This document shows positions 1-8,265 of a DNA stretch of 34,922 bases, in pieces. The stretch comes from JBGYPP01 sp041838515 (GTDB lineage Bacteria > Bacillota > Clostridia > Lachnospirales > Lachnospiraceae): positions 1-34,922 of the forward strand of contig JBGYPP010000092.1 in NCBI GenBank assembly GCA_041838515.1, read 5' to 3'. The position numbers and the translations under genes were made by a program. The notes under the pieces are model-generated. The model saw only the letters and a program-made list of their open reading frames with translations. It was not told where the DNA came from and did no database searches. Numbering within the stretch: position 1 is the stretch's first letter; the number at the start of each line of letters is the position of its first letter.

Positions 1-2
1 CG

Positions 3-338
3 GAGGAAACCTCTGCCCCGGTAAGCCCCGGGTCGGCAAAACCCGCCCCGGAGGAAACCTCTGCCCCGGTAAGCCCCGGGTCGGCAAAACCCGCCCCGGA
101 GGAAACCTCTGCCCCGGTAAGCCCCGGGTCGGCAAAACCCGCCCCGGAGGAAACCTCTGTCCCGGTAAGCCCTGGGTCGGCAAAACCCGCCCCGGAGGAA
201 ACCTCTGTCCCGGTAAGCCCTGGGTCGGCAAAACCCGCCCCGGAGGAAACCTCTGCCCCGGTAAGCCCCGGGTCGGAAAAACCCTCCCTGGAGGAAACCT
301 CTGCCCCGGTAAGCCCTGGGTTGGAAAAACCCTCCCCG
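3..338 (+). repeat. 48-bp tandem repeat, seven copies, coding
   Basis: Units start at 3, 51, 99, 147, 195, 243 and 291, each exactly 48 bp, in frame with the amylosucrase-like gene. Each encodes the 16-residue unit EETSAPVSPGSAKPAP. Units 4 and 5 carry Ala to Val at the fifth residue; units 6 and 7 drift (SEKPSL, LEKPSP) before the repeat ends. The array continues to the left window edge, so the true copy number is unknown. It predicts a flexible Pro/Ser/Ala-rich N-terminal tether before the catalytic fold. Confidence 0.95.
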
Positions 339-2234
339 GCAAATTCCGAGGCAGAATATCCCGCTCCGGCAATACCTGTGGCGGAAGCTCCCTCTCCGGA
401 GGAGGTCTATGCCCGTAGGTTGTCCCAGAGGGAGGAGGAGCTGCGCTGGCTGTACATGGAGTTGTACGAAGATGGCTACAAGTACGATGAGCTGTTGGAG
501 CGCATGAAAGACTTTGCTCTGGGCAGGGGGGAGGATTTGCAGGCTCTGGATGCCGCCAGAGAGGCGGATCCTGAGTGGTACAAGCGCAACGATCTGCTGG
601 GAATGATGCTCTATATAGACAATTTTGCCGGCAATCTCCAGGGCGTGGAGTCCAGGCTGGATTATCTGGAGCGCTGCCAGGTCAATTATGTCCATCTGAT
701 GCCTTTTTTGGATACGGTGGAGGGCCGATCTGACGGAGGATATGCCGTGGCGGATTTCACCAAGGTCCAGGAGAAACTGGGCACCATGGAGGATCTGGAG
801 AGGCTCTCGGCCCAGTGCCGCCGCAGGGGCATATGCCTTTGCATGGACTTTGTCCTCAACCACACCTCCCAGGACCATGAGTGGGCCAGACGCGCCCGGG
901 CCGGGGAGGGGGAGTACCGCAACCGGTACTTTTTCTATGACAACTATGACATTCCCAGGCTCTATGAGCAGACCATGCCCCAGGTATTTCCCACCACGGC
1001 TCCGGGCAATTTTACCTACCTGGAGGATGCCCAAGCCTTTGTTATGACGACTTTCTATCCCTATCAATGGGATTTGAACTACCACAATCCCGTGGTTTTC
1101 AATGAGATGATGGCCAATCTGCTCTTCTTGGCCAACAAGGGCATGGATGTCATACGCCTGGATGCCGTACCCTATATCTGGAAAGAGCTGCACACCCAGT
1201 GCCGCAATCTGCCCAAGGTGCATACCATAGTGCGCATGATGCGGCTGATAGGCGAGATCGTCTGCCCCGGAGTGGTACTGCTGGGAGAGGTGGTGATGGA
1301 GCCGGAGAAGGTGGTACCCTATTTTGGCACCACCACCAAGCCGGAGTGCCATATGCTCTACAATGTGACCACCATGGCTACTACCTGGCATACGGTGGCC
1401 ACCCGGGATGTGGGCCTGCTGAGGAGGCAATTGGATATTGTCAACGGGCTTCCAAAGGAGTATACTTTTCTCAATTATCTGCGCTGCCATGACGACATAG
1501 GCTGGGGCTTGGATTATGCCAGCCTGCAAAGGCAGGGCATAGGCGAGCGCAGCCACAAGCAGTACCTCAATGACTTCTTCCAGGGGGTCACCGGTTTTAG
1601 CAACAGCCGGGGAGTGTTGTACAATGCCGACCCGGTATCCGGGGATGCGCGCTTCTGCGGCACCACCGCCTCCATGTGCGGTGTGGAAAAGGCCGGCTTT
1701 GAGCAGGATGACCAGGCCATGGACAGGGCCATAGATCTGCATGTTATGCTCCACGCATATATGTTCGCCCAGTCCGGTATACCCATACTCTACAGCGGGG
1801 ACGAGATAGGCCAGGTCAATGATTACTCTTACAAGGAGGATCCTCTCAAGGTGGAGGACTCCCGGTATATACACCGGGGGGCCATGCGGTGGGAGAATGC
1901 GGCCAGGATAGACCGGGAGGGAACGGTGGAGGCCCGCATCTTTGGGCGTTTGGCCCGGCTGCAGGCCCTGCGGCGGCGGGAGCAGGTCTTTGTCTGCCAG
2001 GCCTCCTGCTGGACTGTGGAAACCTGGGATCAGGCCATACTGGGCATAGGCAGGTACTATGCCGGGGAGAAATTGATCAGCCTGTTCAATTTTAGCGAGC
2101 ATCCCAGGACGGCTTGGATCAATGAGGAGGACGGTCCCTATGTGGATCTGATCAGCGGCGCGGAGCGGGCGGCCAAGGGGGTGGATCTGCCCGCATACGG
2201 ATTTGTTTACCTCAAGCGCAGCATCAAAGAATAA
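3..2234 (+). CDS. Amylosucrase-like GH13 glucosidase, 5' end outside the window
   Basis: The reading frame is open from base 3 and no usable start lies before TTG 321, so the gene begins upstream. Residues coded from 321 onward match a complete amylosucrase-type (GH13_4) enzyme of about 637 residues; the part before is a repeat extension. Visible family motifs are DFVLNHTSQDHEWA, the nucleophile region GMDVIRLDAV (Asp codon 1161-1163), the acid/base region LLGEVV (Glu codon 1287-1289) and RCHDDIGWG (1482-1508) with the third catalytic Asp. Known members split sucrose and either build alpha-glucan or hydrolyse or transfer glucose; which one applies here is not decided by sequence. The C-terminal beta domain ends in GFVYLKRSIKE. 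The next gene is a LacI regulator 16 bases downstream, which suggests sugar-responsive control. Family confidence is high, exact substrate confidence is low. Confidence 0.88.
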   Translation, partial: EETSAPVSPGSAKPAPEETSAPVSPGSAKPAPEETSAPVSPGSAKPAPEETSVPVSPGSAKPAPEETSVPVSPGSAKPAPEETSAPVSPGSEKPSLEETSAPVSPGLEKPSPANSEAEYPAPAIPVAEAPSPEEVYARRLSQREEELRWLYMELYEDGYKYDELLERMKDFALGRGEDLQALDAAREADPEWYKRNDLLGMMLYIDNFAGNLQGVESRLDYLERCQVNYVHLMPFLDTVEGRSDGGYAVADFTKVQEKLGTMEDLERLSAQCRRRGICLCMDFVLNHTSQDHEWARRARAGEGEYRNRYFFYDNYDIPRLYEQTMPQVFPTTAPGNFTYLEDAQAFVMTTFYPYQWDLNYHNPVVFNEMMANLLFLANKGMDVIRLDAVPYIWKELHTQCRNLPKVHTIVRMMRLIGEIVCPGVVLLGEVVMEPEKVVPYFGTTTKPECHMLYNVTTMATTWHTVATRDVGLLRRQLDIVNGLPKEYTFLNYLRCHDDIGWGLDYASLQRQGIGERSHKQYLNDFFQGVTGFSNSRGVLYNADPVSGDARFCGTTASMCGVEKAGFEQDDQAMDRAIDLHVMLHAYMFAQSGIPILYSGDEIGQVNDYSYKEDPLKVEDSRYIHRGAMRWENAARIDREGTVEARIFGRLARLQALRRREQVFVCQASCWTVETWDQAILGIGRYYAGEKLISLFNFSEHPRTAWINEEDGPYVDLISGAERAAKGVDLPAYGFVYLKRSIKE

Positions 2235-2250
2235 GGGGCTTTTTTTGGAG

Positions 2251-3543
2251 ATGGGGCAAGGAATCTCCGTGCCGGAAGCGCCGGCAGACGGAGGGGAACA
2301 GGGCTTGAGGGAAGCGGCTCCCCAAGGGGGGGAGGATGCGGTTTCCGAGAGAGAGAGGAAACCGGCCTCCGATACCCAGGGGGGGCCTGTTTCCCAATTG
2401 GAAAAAAAGCCTGTTCCTCCGGTGAGCAAAACACTGTCGGAAAAAGGGGAAAAGAAACGTACCGAAAAAGGCAAAAAAGCTTCATCTCCAAAAAAAACCC
2501 AAAAATCAACAGGGGGAAGACCTAAGGTGAATATCCATGACATCGCACGGCTGGCCGGGGTATCGGAGGCGGCCGTATCCAGGTATTTTAACAAGGGTTA
2601 TGTGTCCAAGGAAAAGCGGGAGGCCATAGCCAAGGCTGTGGAGGATACGAATTACTCGCCCTCCATACACGCCAGCAGCCTGCGCAGCAACAAGTCCAGG
2701 CTGATAGGCGTGATACTGCCCAAGATAGATTCCTCTGCCATGGGCAAAATGGTGGGGGGCATATTGGAGGTGCTGGAGGGGGCGGGTTACCAGATACTCC
2801 TGGCCACCTCAGAGAACAAAAAAGACAAGGAGCCAGGGTATCTGCGGCTGTTTTCCCACAAAAATGTGGAGGGCATACTGCTGATAGGCTCCATTATGAC
2901 GGCGGCCCATCAGGAGGCCTTTGAGCAACTGGAGGTGCCTCTGGTGCTGCTGGGCCTGCGCTGGGAGGGGCCCTGTGTCTACCATGACGACTACCACGCC
3001 CTCTACTCTCTGACCAGCCGTATTTTGGAAAAGGGCCGTACCCGTCTGGGTTTTATAGGAGTCACTATGGAGGACGAGTCCGCCGGCAGACAGCGCTTTT
3101 ATGGATTTAGGGATGCCATGGCGGATGCCGGGTTGGATAAGGATCTGGCCGTGGGCCTGGCAGACTTTTCTATAGAGTCCGGATACGAGGAAGCCAGCCG
3201 CATGCTGCGTTCCCGCCAGGATCTGGATGCGCTGGTCTGCGCCACGGATACCATAGCCATAGGCGCTCTCAGATATCTGCGGGATGGGGGCATAGACTCC
3301 CCTGGACAGATCATGGTGGCCGGCGTGGGGGATTCCCAATTGGCCAGAGTGGTCACTCCCACACTGACATCCATACGTATACCCTTTGACCAGGGAGGAC
3401 GGCTGGCTGCGCAGATGCTTTTGGATCTGCTGGAGGGCCGGGAATTGGAAGAGGAACAGGTGATGATGGGATATGAGGTGGTGGAGAGGGCTTCGACACT
3501 GCCCAAGCCGTCCATATTGCATTTGGGACATGGCCATAGATAG
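2251..3543 (+). CDS. LacI-family transcriptional regulator with low-complexity N-terminal extension
   Basis: The core is a LacI/GalR repressor. A helix-turn-helix (VNIHDIARLAGVSEAAVSRY) is followed by the hinge and a periplasmic-binding-protein-like sensor domain (RLIGVILPKI through VMMGYEVVERAST). From GTG 2527, preceded by AGGGGGAAGA, the protein is 338 residues, the usual family length. From ATG 2251, or TTG 2245 with AAGGGG six bases upstream, it gains about 92 residues rich in Pro, Glu, Lys and Ser ending in GGRPK. Both starts are plausible; I list the longer because the frame is open and a ribosome binding site follows the upstream stop. The gene starts 16 bases after the amylosucrase-like gene, so control of that gene is the likely role (inference). 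Confidence 0.85.
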   Translation: MGQGISVPEAPADGGEQGLREAAPQGGEDAVSERERKPASDTQGGPVSQLEKKPVPPVSKTLSEKGEKKRTEKGKKASSPKKTQKSTGGRPKVNIHDIARLAGVSEAAVSRYFNKGYVSKEKREAIAKAVEDTNYSPSIHASSLRSNKSRLIGVILPKIDSSAMGKMVGGILEVLEGAGYQILLATSENKKDKEPGYLRLFSHKNVEGILLIGSIMTAAHQEAFEQLEVPLVLLGLRWEGPCVYHDDYHALYSLTSRILEKGRTRLGFIGVTMEDESAGRQRFYGFRDAMADAGLDKDLAVGLADFSIESGYEEASRMLRSRQDLDALVCATDTIAIGALRYLRDGGIDSPGQIMVAGVGDSQLARVVTPTLTSIRIPFDQGGRLAAQMLLDLLEGRELEEEQVMMGYEVVERASTLPKPSILHLGHGHR

Positions 3544-3579
3544 GCTTGGCTATGTAAGGACAGCAAAAGGAGGAGCCGA

Positions 3580-4569
3580 ATGGAAAAAATACGCATAGGC
3601 ATAGCGGGATATGGCAATTTGGGCCGGGGGGTGGAAGCGGCCATAGCGCAAAATCCGGATATGGAACTGGCGGGCATATTTACCCGCAGGGATCCCGCCG
3701 GCATACAGCCCTGGACTCCGGGGGTCCGTGTTTTTGCCCAGTCGGAGGCTCCTGCCCACATCGGGGATGTGGATGTGATGATACTCTGCGGCGGCAGCGC
3801 TACAGACCTGCCAGCCCAGAGTCCGGAGTTGGCCGGGCATTTCCATATAGTGGACAGCTTTGACACCCATGCCAGGATACCGGAGCATTTTGCCGCAGTG
3901 GATGCGGCGGCCAGGCAGGGCGGACGATTGGCCCTGATATCCTGCGGATGGGATCCCGGCCTTTTCTCCATACAGAGGGTTTACGGCGGCGCCGTCCTGC
4001 CCCAGGGCAGGGATTACACCTTTTGGGGCAAGGGCGTGAGCCAGGGCCATTCTGATGCCATACGCCGCATAGAGGGCGTGGAGGATGCCAGGCAGTACAC
4101 TATACCTGTAGAGGAGGCCATGGAGAGGGTGCGGGCAGGGGAGAATCCAGAGCTGAGCACCAGGCAGAAGCACCTCAGACAGTGTTTTGTGGCCCTCAAG
4201 CCGGGCGCGGATGCTGCGCTGGTAGAGAAGAGTATCAAGGAAATGCCCAATTATTTTGCCGAATATGATACAACGGTGCATTTTATCTCCCTGGAGGAGC
4301 TGCGTCAGCAGCACGGCGGCCTGCCCCATGGCGGCCTGGTATTCCGCTCCGGCCGCACCGGCACTGGGGAGGAATTTGCCAATGTGATGGAATTTGGCCT
4401 AAAGCTGGACTCCAACCCCGCCTTTACCTCCTCGGTACTGGCGGCCTGCGCCAGGGCGGTTTACCGCATGGCGGGCCGGGGGGAAACCGGGGCCAGAACC
4501 ATGTTGGATGTGGCGCCGGCGCTGCTCTCCCCGCATACAGGAGAGGATTTGCGCAAGCACTGGCTCTGA
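3580..4569 (+). CDS. ddh: meso-Diaminopimelate D-dehydrogenase
   Basis: The 329-residue protein has an N-terminal NADPH-binding motif, GYGNLG at residues 10-15, followed by FTRRDP and a dimerisation/substrate domain with SCGWDPGLFS and FWGKGVSQGHSDA, all typical of Ddh (about 320-330 residues). The enzyme reversibly converts tetrahydrodipicolinate, ammonia and NADPH to meso-diaminopimelate, a one-step branch of lysine and peptidoglycan precursor synthesis. A strong AAAGGAGGAG site precedes the ATG. It lies 36 bases after the LacI gene on the same strand and ends in a strong terminator, so it may share a transcript with the sugar genes, though no functional link is evident. Confidence 0.93.
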   Translation: MEKIRIGIAGYGNLGRGVEAAIAQNPDMELAGIFTRRDPAGIQPWTPGVRVFAQSEAPAHIGDVDVMILCGGSATDLPAQSPELAGHFHIVDSFDTHARIPEHFAAVDAAARQGGRLALISCGWDPGLFSIQRVYGGAVLPQGRDYTFWGKGVSQGHSDAIRRIEGVEDARQYTIPVEEAMERVRAGENPELSTRQKHLRQCFVALKPGADAALVEKSIKEMPNYFAEYDTTVHFISLEELRQQHGGLPHGGLVFRSGRTGTGEEFANVMEFGLKLDSNPAFTSSVLAACARAVYRMAGRGETGARTMLDVAPALLSPHTGEDLRKHWL

Positions 4570-4576
4570 TGCTGCG

Positions 4577-4613
4577 GCCGGCCGGGGGTAAGCCCTCCGG
4601 CCGGCATTTTTTT
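4577..4613 (+). terminator. Intrinsic terminator after ddh
   Basis: A 12-bp stem (4577-4588 with 4594-4605, one G-T wobble), a five-base loop TAAGC, then A and seven T. It lies 7 bases after the ddh stop and separates this unit from the purine genes. Confidence 0.92.
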
Positions 4614-4625
4614 GGGCAAAAAGCC

Positions 4626-4654
4626 TTGCGGCGTTAGCGGTATTTTAGTAGACT
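4626..4654 (+). promoter_or_regulatory. Candidate sigma-70 promoter for the pur cluster
   Basis: TTGCGG (4626-4631), 17 bases, then TAGACT (4649-4654). Both boxes match the consensus only partly. The position after the ddh terminator and about 135 bases before purE makes sense, but the leader 4655-4790 shows no purine riboswitch core that I can recognise. Confidence 0.35.
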
Positions 4655-4790
4655 ATGGTAGATAGGGGCTTTTTGGGCGGCAGGGCCGGGATGGTTCCGG
4701 CTGTCTGTATTTGCCTGGCCAGGCGGCAAAAACGGGCATAGATCCCCGGGTTTTGCCTGTATGCAAGAATGGAAAGAAAAAGGAGAGCAT

Positions 4791-5291
4791 ATGGCAAAAG
4801 TAGGTATAGTCATGGGCAGCGATTCGGATATGCCGGTGATGGCCAAGGCGGCCAAGATATTGGATGAACTGGGCATAGAGTTTTCCATGCGCATTATTAG
4901 CGCCCACAGGGAGCCGGATGTGTTTTTTTCTTATGCAAAGGGAGCTGTGGATGATGGCATAAAGGTGATTATCGCCGGGGCGGGCATGGCAGCCCATCTG
5001 CCCGGCATGTGCGCAGCCATATTTCCCCTGCCCGTCATAGGCGTGCCTATGTACAGCCAATCCCTGGGCGGCGTGGATGCCCTCCACTCCATTGTACAGA
5101 TGCCCCCCGGCATACCGGTGGCCACGGTGGCCATAGGCGGCGCGGCAAATGCGGCCCTGCTGGCGGCCAGGATGCTGGCCATGGCAGATCCGGGCCTGCT
5201 GGCCAGGCTGGAGGCGTATTCCAAGGATATGGAGGCCCAGGTGCAGGCCAAGGATGCGCGTTTGCAAGAGGTGGGGTACCAAAATTATTAG
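4791..5291 (+). CDS. purE: N5-carboxyaminoimidazole ribonucleotide mutase
   Basis: The 166-residue class I PurE shows GSDSDMPVM near the N terminus, IISAHREPD, and AGAGMAAHLPGM, the motifs that bind the phosphate and carry the catalytic His. It converts N5-CAIR to CAIR in de novo purine synthesis. ATG 4791 is chosen over the in-frame ATG 4761 because AAGGAG sits five bases upstream of 4791 and the family begins at this point (MAKVGIVMGSDSD). The common motif reads AGAGGAAHLPG in most members; here Met replaces the second Gly pair member. purM follows 10 bases later. No purK is present in the window, although the class I enzyme needs PurK to supply its substrate. Confidence 0.96.
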   Translation: MAKVGIVMGSDSDMPVMAKAAKILDELGIEFSMRIISAHREPDVFFSYAKGAVDDGIKVIIAGAGMAAHLPGMCAAIFPLPVIGVPMYSQSLGGVDALHSIVQMPPGIPVATVAIGGAANAALLAARMLAMADPGLLARLEAYSKDMEAQVQAKDARLQEVGYQNY

Positions 5292-5301
5292 AGGAGGCCT
5301 T

Positions 5302-6327
5302 ATGGATTACAAGAAAGCCGGAGTGGATATAGAAGCCGGATACCGCAGTGTGGAGTTGATGAAAGAGCATGTGCGCAAGACGCTGAGGCCCGAGGTATTG
5401 GGTTCCTTGGGCGGTTTTTCCGGCGCCTTTTCTCTGAAAAGCTTTGCCCATATGGAAAATCCTACGCTGGTGTCCGGCACCGATGGCGTGGGAACCAAAT
5501 TGAAATTGGCTTTTTTGCTGGACAAGCATGACAGCGTGGGCATAGACTGCGTGGCCATGTGCGTCAATGATATAGCCTGCGCAGGGGGAGAACCCCTGTT
5601 CTTTCTGGACTATATAGCCTGCGGCAAAAATGTTCCGGAAAAGATTGCGCAGATAGTTAAGGGCGTGGCCGAGGGCTGTCAGCAGGCCGGCTGCGCGCTG
5701 CTGGGCGGTGAGACGGCGGAGATGCCGGGATTTTATCCTGAGGAGGAATATGACCTGGCCGGCTTTGCCGTGGGCATAGTGGATGAGAAGGACATGATAG
5801 ACGGCAGTGGCATCTGCGAGGGGGATGTGCTGCTGGCTCTGCCCTCCTCCGGCGTACATAGCAATGGATTTTCCCTGGTGCGCAAGGTGTTCCCCATGGA
5901 CAGGCAGAGCCTGGATACCCATTATCCGGAGTTGGGCCGCAGCCTGGGGGAGGCCCTGCTGGAGCCCACCCGCATCTATGTATCCCAGTTGGCCGCCCTG
6001 CGGAGGGCCGGAGTGGCCATCAAGGGCTGCAGCCATATCACCGGCGGCGGATTTTATGAGAATATACCCCGTATGCTGCCCGAGGGCATAGAGGCCATGG
6101 TGGACAAAGCCTCGTACACCGTGCCGCCCATTTTCCAACTGCTGCAAAAGACGGGAGGGCTGGACGACAAGACCATGTACAATACGTATAATATGGGCAT
6201 AGGCATGTTGCTGGCCATAGACCCGGCGGATGCGGACAAGGCTCTGGAAACCCTCTCTGCCATGGGAGAGGCCGCCTTTGTGGCCGGCAGCTGCCGCAGG
6301 GGGGAGAAGGGTGTAATTCTATGTTAA
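5302..6327 (+). CDS. purM: Phosphoribosylformylglycinamidine cyclo-ligase (AIR synthetase)
   Basis: The 341-residue protein has GTDGVGTK at residues 59-66, GGETAEMPG at 135-143, and a C-terminal CSHITGGGFYENIPRM segment, all standard for PurM. It closes FGAM to AIR with ATP. ATG 5302 is preceded by GAGGAGG; the frame is open further upstream inside purE but lacks homology there. It overlaps purN by seven bases (ATGTTAA), a sign of translational coupling. In many Firmicutes purF precedes purM; here purE does. Confidence 0.96.
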   Translation: MDYKKAGVDIEAGYRSVELMKEHVRKTLRPEVLGSLGGFSGAFSLKSFAHMENPTLVSGTDGVGTKLKLAFLLDKHDSVGIDCVAMCVNDIACAGGEPLFFLDYIACGKNVPEKIAQIVKGVAEGCQQAGCALLGGETAEMPGFYPEEEYDLAGFAVGIVDEKDMIDGSGICEGDVLLALPSSGVHSNGFSLVRKVFPMDRQSLDTHYPELGRSLGEALLEPTRIYVSQLAALRRAGVAIKGCSHITGGGFYENIPRMLPEGIEAMVDKASYTVPPIFQLLQKTGGLDDKTMYNTYNMGIGMLLAIDPADADKALETLSAMGEAAFVAGSCRRGEKGVILC

Positions 6328-6935
6328 GGGTTCTGGTGCTGGCCTCCGGAGGAGGTACCAATTTCCAGGCTCTGCTGGATGCCAAGGCCAGGGGGGAGAT
6401 GCCCCATACGGAGTTCTGTGGCCTCATCAGCAACAATCCCGGGGCTGCCGCCCTGGATCGGGCCAGGGGTGCCGGCATACCGGCTATGGTGGTCAGTCCC
6501 AAGGCTTATGCCAGCCGTGAGGATTTTCATCGGGCGCTGGAAGAGGCGGCGGCTGCGCTGTCGCCGGATCTGCTGGTGCTGGCTGGGTTTTTGGTGGCCA
6601 TACCCCCGGGTATTATACAGCGTTTTGGCGGCCGCATTATCAATATACACCCCTCCTTGATACCGGCCTTTTGCGGCAAGGGTTACTATGGATTAAAGGT
6701 GCATGAGGCGGCTCTGGCCCGGGGCGTAAAGTGGACGGGGGCCACAGTGCATTTTGTCAATGAGGGCATGGATGAGGGGCCTATTATCTCCCAGGCGGTT
6801 GTGCCCGTCCGGGAGGGTGATGACGCGCCCACCCTCCAATTGCGGGTTATGGAGGAGGCGGAGTGGCGCCTGCTGCCCAAGGCTGTGGAAGATTTGGCCA
6901 GCGGCCGCATACCCCTGCCCTCCCTGGGGGCATAG
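6321..6935 (+). CDS. purN: Phosphoribosylglycinamide formyltransferase
   Basis: The 204-residue protein begins MLRVLVLASGGGTNFQAL and carries the catalytic set of folate-dependent GAR transformylase: N108 and H110 in NIHPSLIPAF, and D151 in GMDEGPII. It transfers formyl from 10-formyl-tetrahydrofolate to GAR. The start overlaps the end of purM. PurH, which often sits between purN and purD in Firmicutes, is absent here; purD follows 40 bases later. Confidence 0.95.
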   Translation: MLRVLVLASGGGTNFQALLDAKARGEMPHTEFCGLISNNPGAAALDRARGAGIPAMVVSPKAYASREDFHRALEEAAAALSPDLLVLAGFLVAIPPGIIQRFGGRIINIHPSLIPAFCGKGYYGLKVHEAALARGVKWTGATVHFVNEGMDEGPIISQAVVPVREGDDAPTLQLRVMEEAEWRLLPKAVEDLASGRIPLPSLGA

Positions 6936-6975
6936 GGAACTGCGTATACCCGGGGTCGGGGAAGGATGGTGAGGT

Positions 6976-8247
6976 ATGAAGAAGAATGTATTGGTCATAG
7001 GCCAGGGGGGCAGGGAACACGCCCTGTGCCAGGCTCTGCGCAGAAGCCCCTCTGTAGGGGATTTGTACTGCGCTCCGGGCAATGGGGGCATAGCCCAACT
7101 GGCCCAATGCCAGCCCATAGGCGTGATGGACTTTGCCGCCCAGGCGGACTTTGCCCTTTCCAAGGGAGTGGATCTGGTGGTGGTAGGTCCGGACGATCCC
7201 CTGGCCGCCGGCGCTGTGGACTATTTGGAGTCCAGGGGATTTAGGGTCTTTGGCCCCTCCAAGGCGGCGGCTGTATTGGAGGCTTCCAAGGCATTTGCCA
7301 AGGATTTGATGCAGAAATATCAAATTCCCACGGCGGCTTATGCCAGCTTTGAGGAATATGCCCAGGCCAAGGAATATATCAGAACAGCAGCCTATCCCCT
7401 GGTGATCAAGGCGGACGGCCTGGCTCTGGGCAAGGGCGTGGCCATATGCCGGAATGAGGGAGAGGCCATAGAGGCCTTGCACTCCATGATGGTGGACAAG
7501 AAGTTCGGCGCCTCCGGCAGCCGTGTTGTCATAGAGGAGTTTATGGAGGGGCGTGAGGTCAGCGTGCTGGCTTTTGTGGACGGGCGGAATATAGCCGTCA
7601 TGTCCTCTGCCCAGGACCACAAGCGGGCCTATGACGGGGATGAGGGGCCCAACACCGGCGGTATGGGGACCTTCTCTCCCAGCCCCTTCTACACCCCGGA
7701 GGTGGACGCATACTGCCGGAAGCATATCTACCAGGCCACGGTGGATGCCATGGCCGCAGAGGGGAGGCCCTTTAAGGGGGTTATCTTCTTTGGGCTGATG
7801 CTGACTGCCGGAGGGCCCAAGGTATTGGAGTACAATGCACGCTTCGGGGATCCTGAAACCCAGGTGGTGCTGCCCAGACTGAAAAACGACCTGGCAGAGG
7901 TGATGGAAGCCTGCATAGATGGACGCTTAGATCAGATCCGGCTGGATTTTGGCGATCAGGCAGCCGTATGTGTGGTGCTGGCCAGTGAGGGTTATCCCGG
8001 CGCCTATCAAAGGGGATTTGCCATCCGGGGGTTGGAGCATTTTGCGGAGAGGGAGGATGTGTTCTGCTTCCACGCCGGAACCAAGGCCACTCAGGAGGGC
8101 ATATGTACCGATGGGGGCAGGGTGCTGGGAGTTACGGCCCTGGGTCCCACATTGGAAGCGGCCCGAAGGCAGGCCTATGCGGCGGCCCAATGGGTGGATT
8201 TTGACAACAAGTACATGCGCAGGGATATAGCCAAGGAATTTGCCTAA
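6976..8247 (+). CDS. purD: Phosphoribosylamine-glycine ligase (GAR synthetase)
   Basis: The 423-residue ATP-grasp enzyme begins with IGQGGREHALC. It contains PLVIKADGLALGKGV in the ATP-grasp domain, EEFMEGREVSVLAF, GPNTGGMGTFSPSP, and the metal-binding EYNARFGDPETQVVLP. It joins glycine to phosphoribosylamine. The length is typical of the family. ATG 6976 has GGTGAGG upstream. The next gene begins 18 bases after the stop, so the SH3-domain gene is probably on the same transcript. Confidence 0.96.
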   Translation: MKKNVLVIGQGGREHALCQALRRSPSVGDLYCAPGNGGIAQLAQCQPIGVMDFAAQADFALSKGVDLVVVGPDDPLAAGAVDYLESRGFRVFGPSKAAAVLEASKAFAKDLMQKYQIPTAAYASFEEYAQAKEYIRTAAYPLVIKADGLALGKGVAICRNEGEAIEALHSMMVDKKFGASGSRVVIEEFMEGREVSVLAFVDGRNIAVMSSAQDHKRAYDGDEGPNTGGMGTFSPSPFYTPEVDAYCRKHIYQATVDAMAAEGRPFKGVIFFGLMLTAGGPKVLEYNARFGDPETQVVLPRLKNDLAEVMEACIDGRLDQIRLDFGDQAAVCVVLASEGYPGAYQRGFAIRGLEHFAEREDVFCFHAGTKATQEGICTDGGRVLGVTALGPTLEAARRQAYAAAQWVDFDNKYMRRDIAKEFA

Positions 8248-8265
8248 GTCCCAAAGGAGAGAGAT

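Noticed and set aside
321..323. TTG 321 as the true start of the amylosucrase-like gene
   Set aside because: The same frame is open to the window edge through seven in-phase coding repeats, and no ribosome binding site lies before this TTG.
1..338. Repeat array at the left end as a CRISPR array
   Set aside because: Units are directly adjacent, with no unique spacers, and the period is a multiple of three in an open frame.
4655..4790. Purine riboswitch in the purE leader
   Set aside because: The three-way junction core sequences of the guanine riboswitch are not present.
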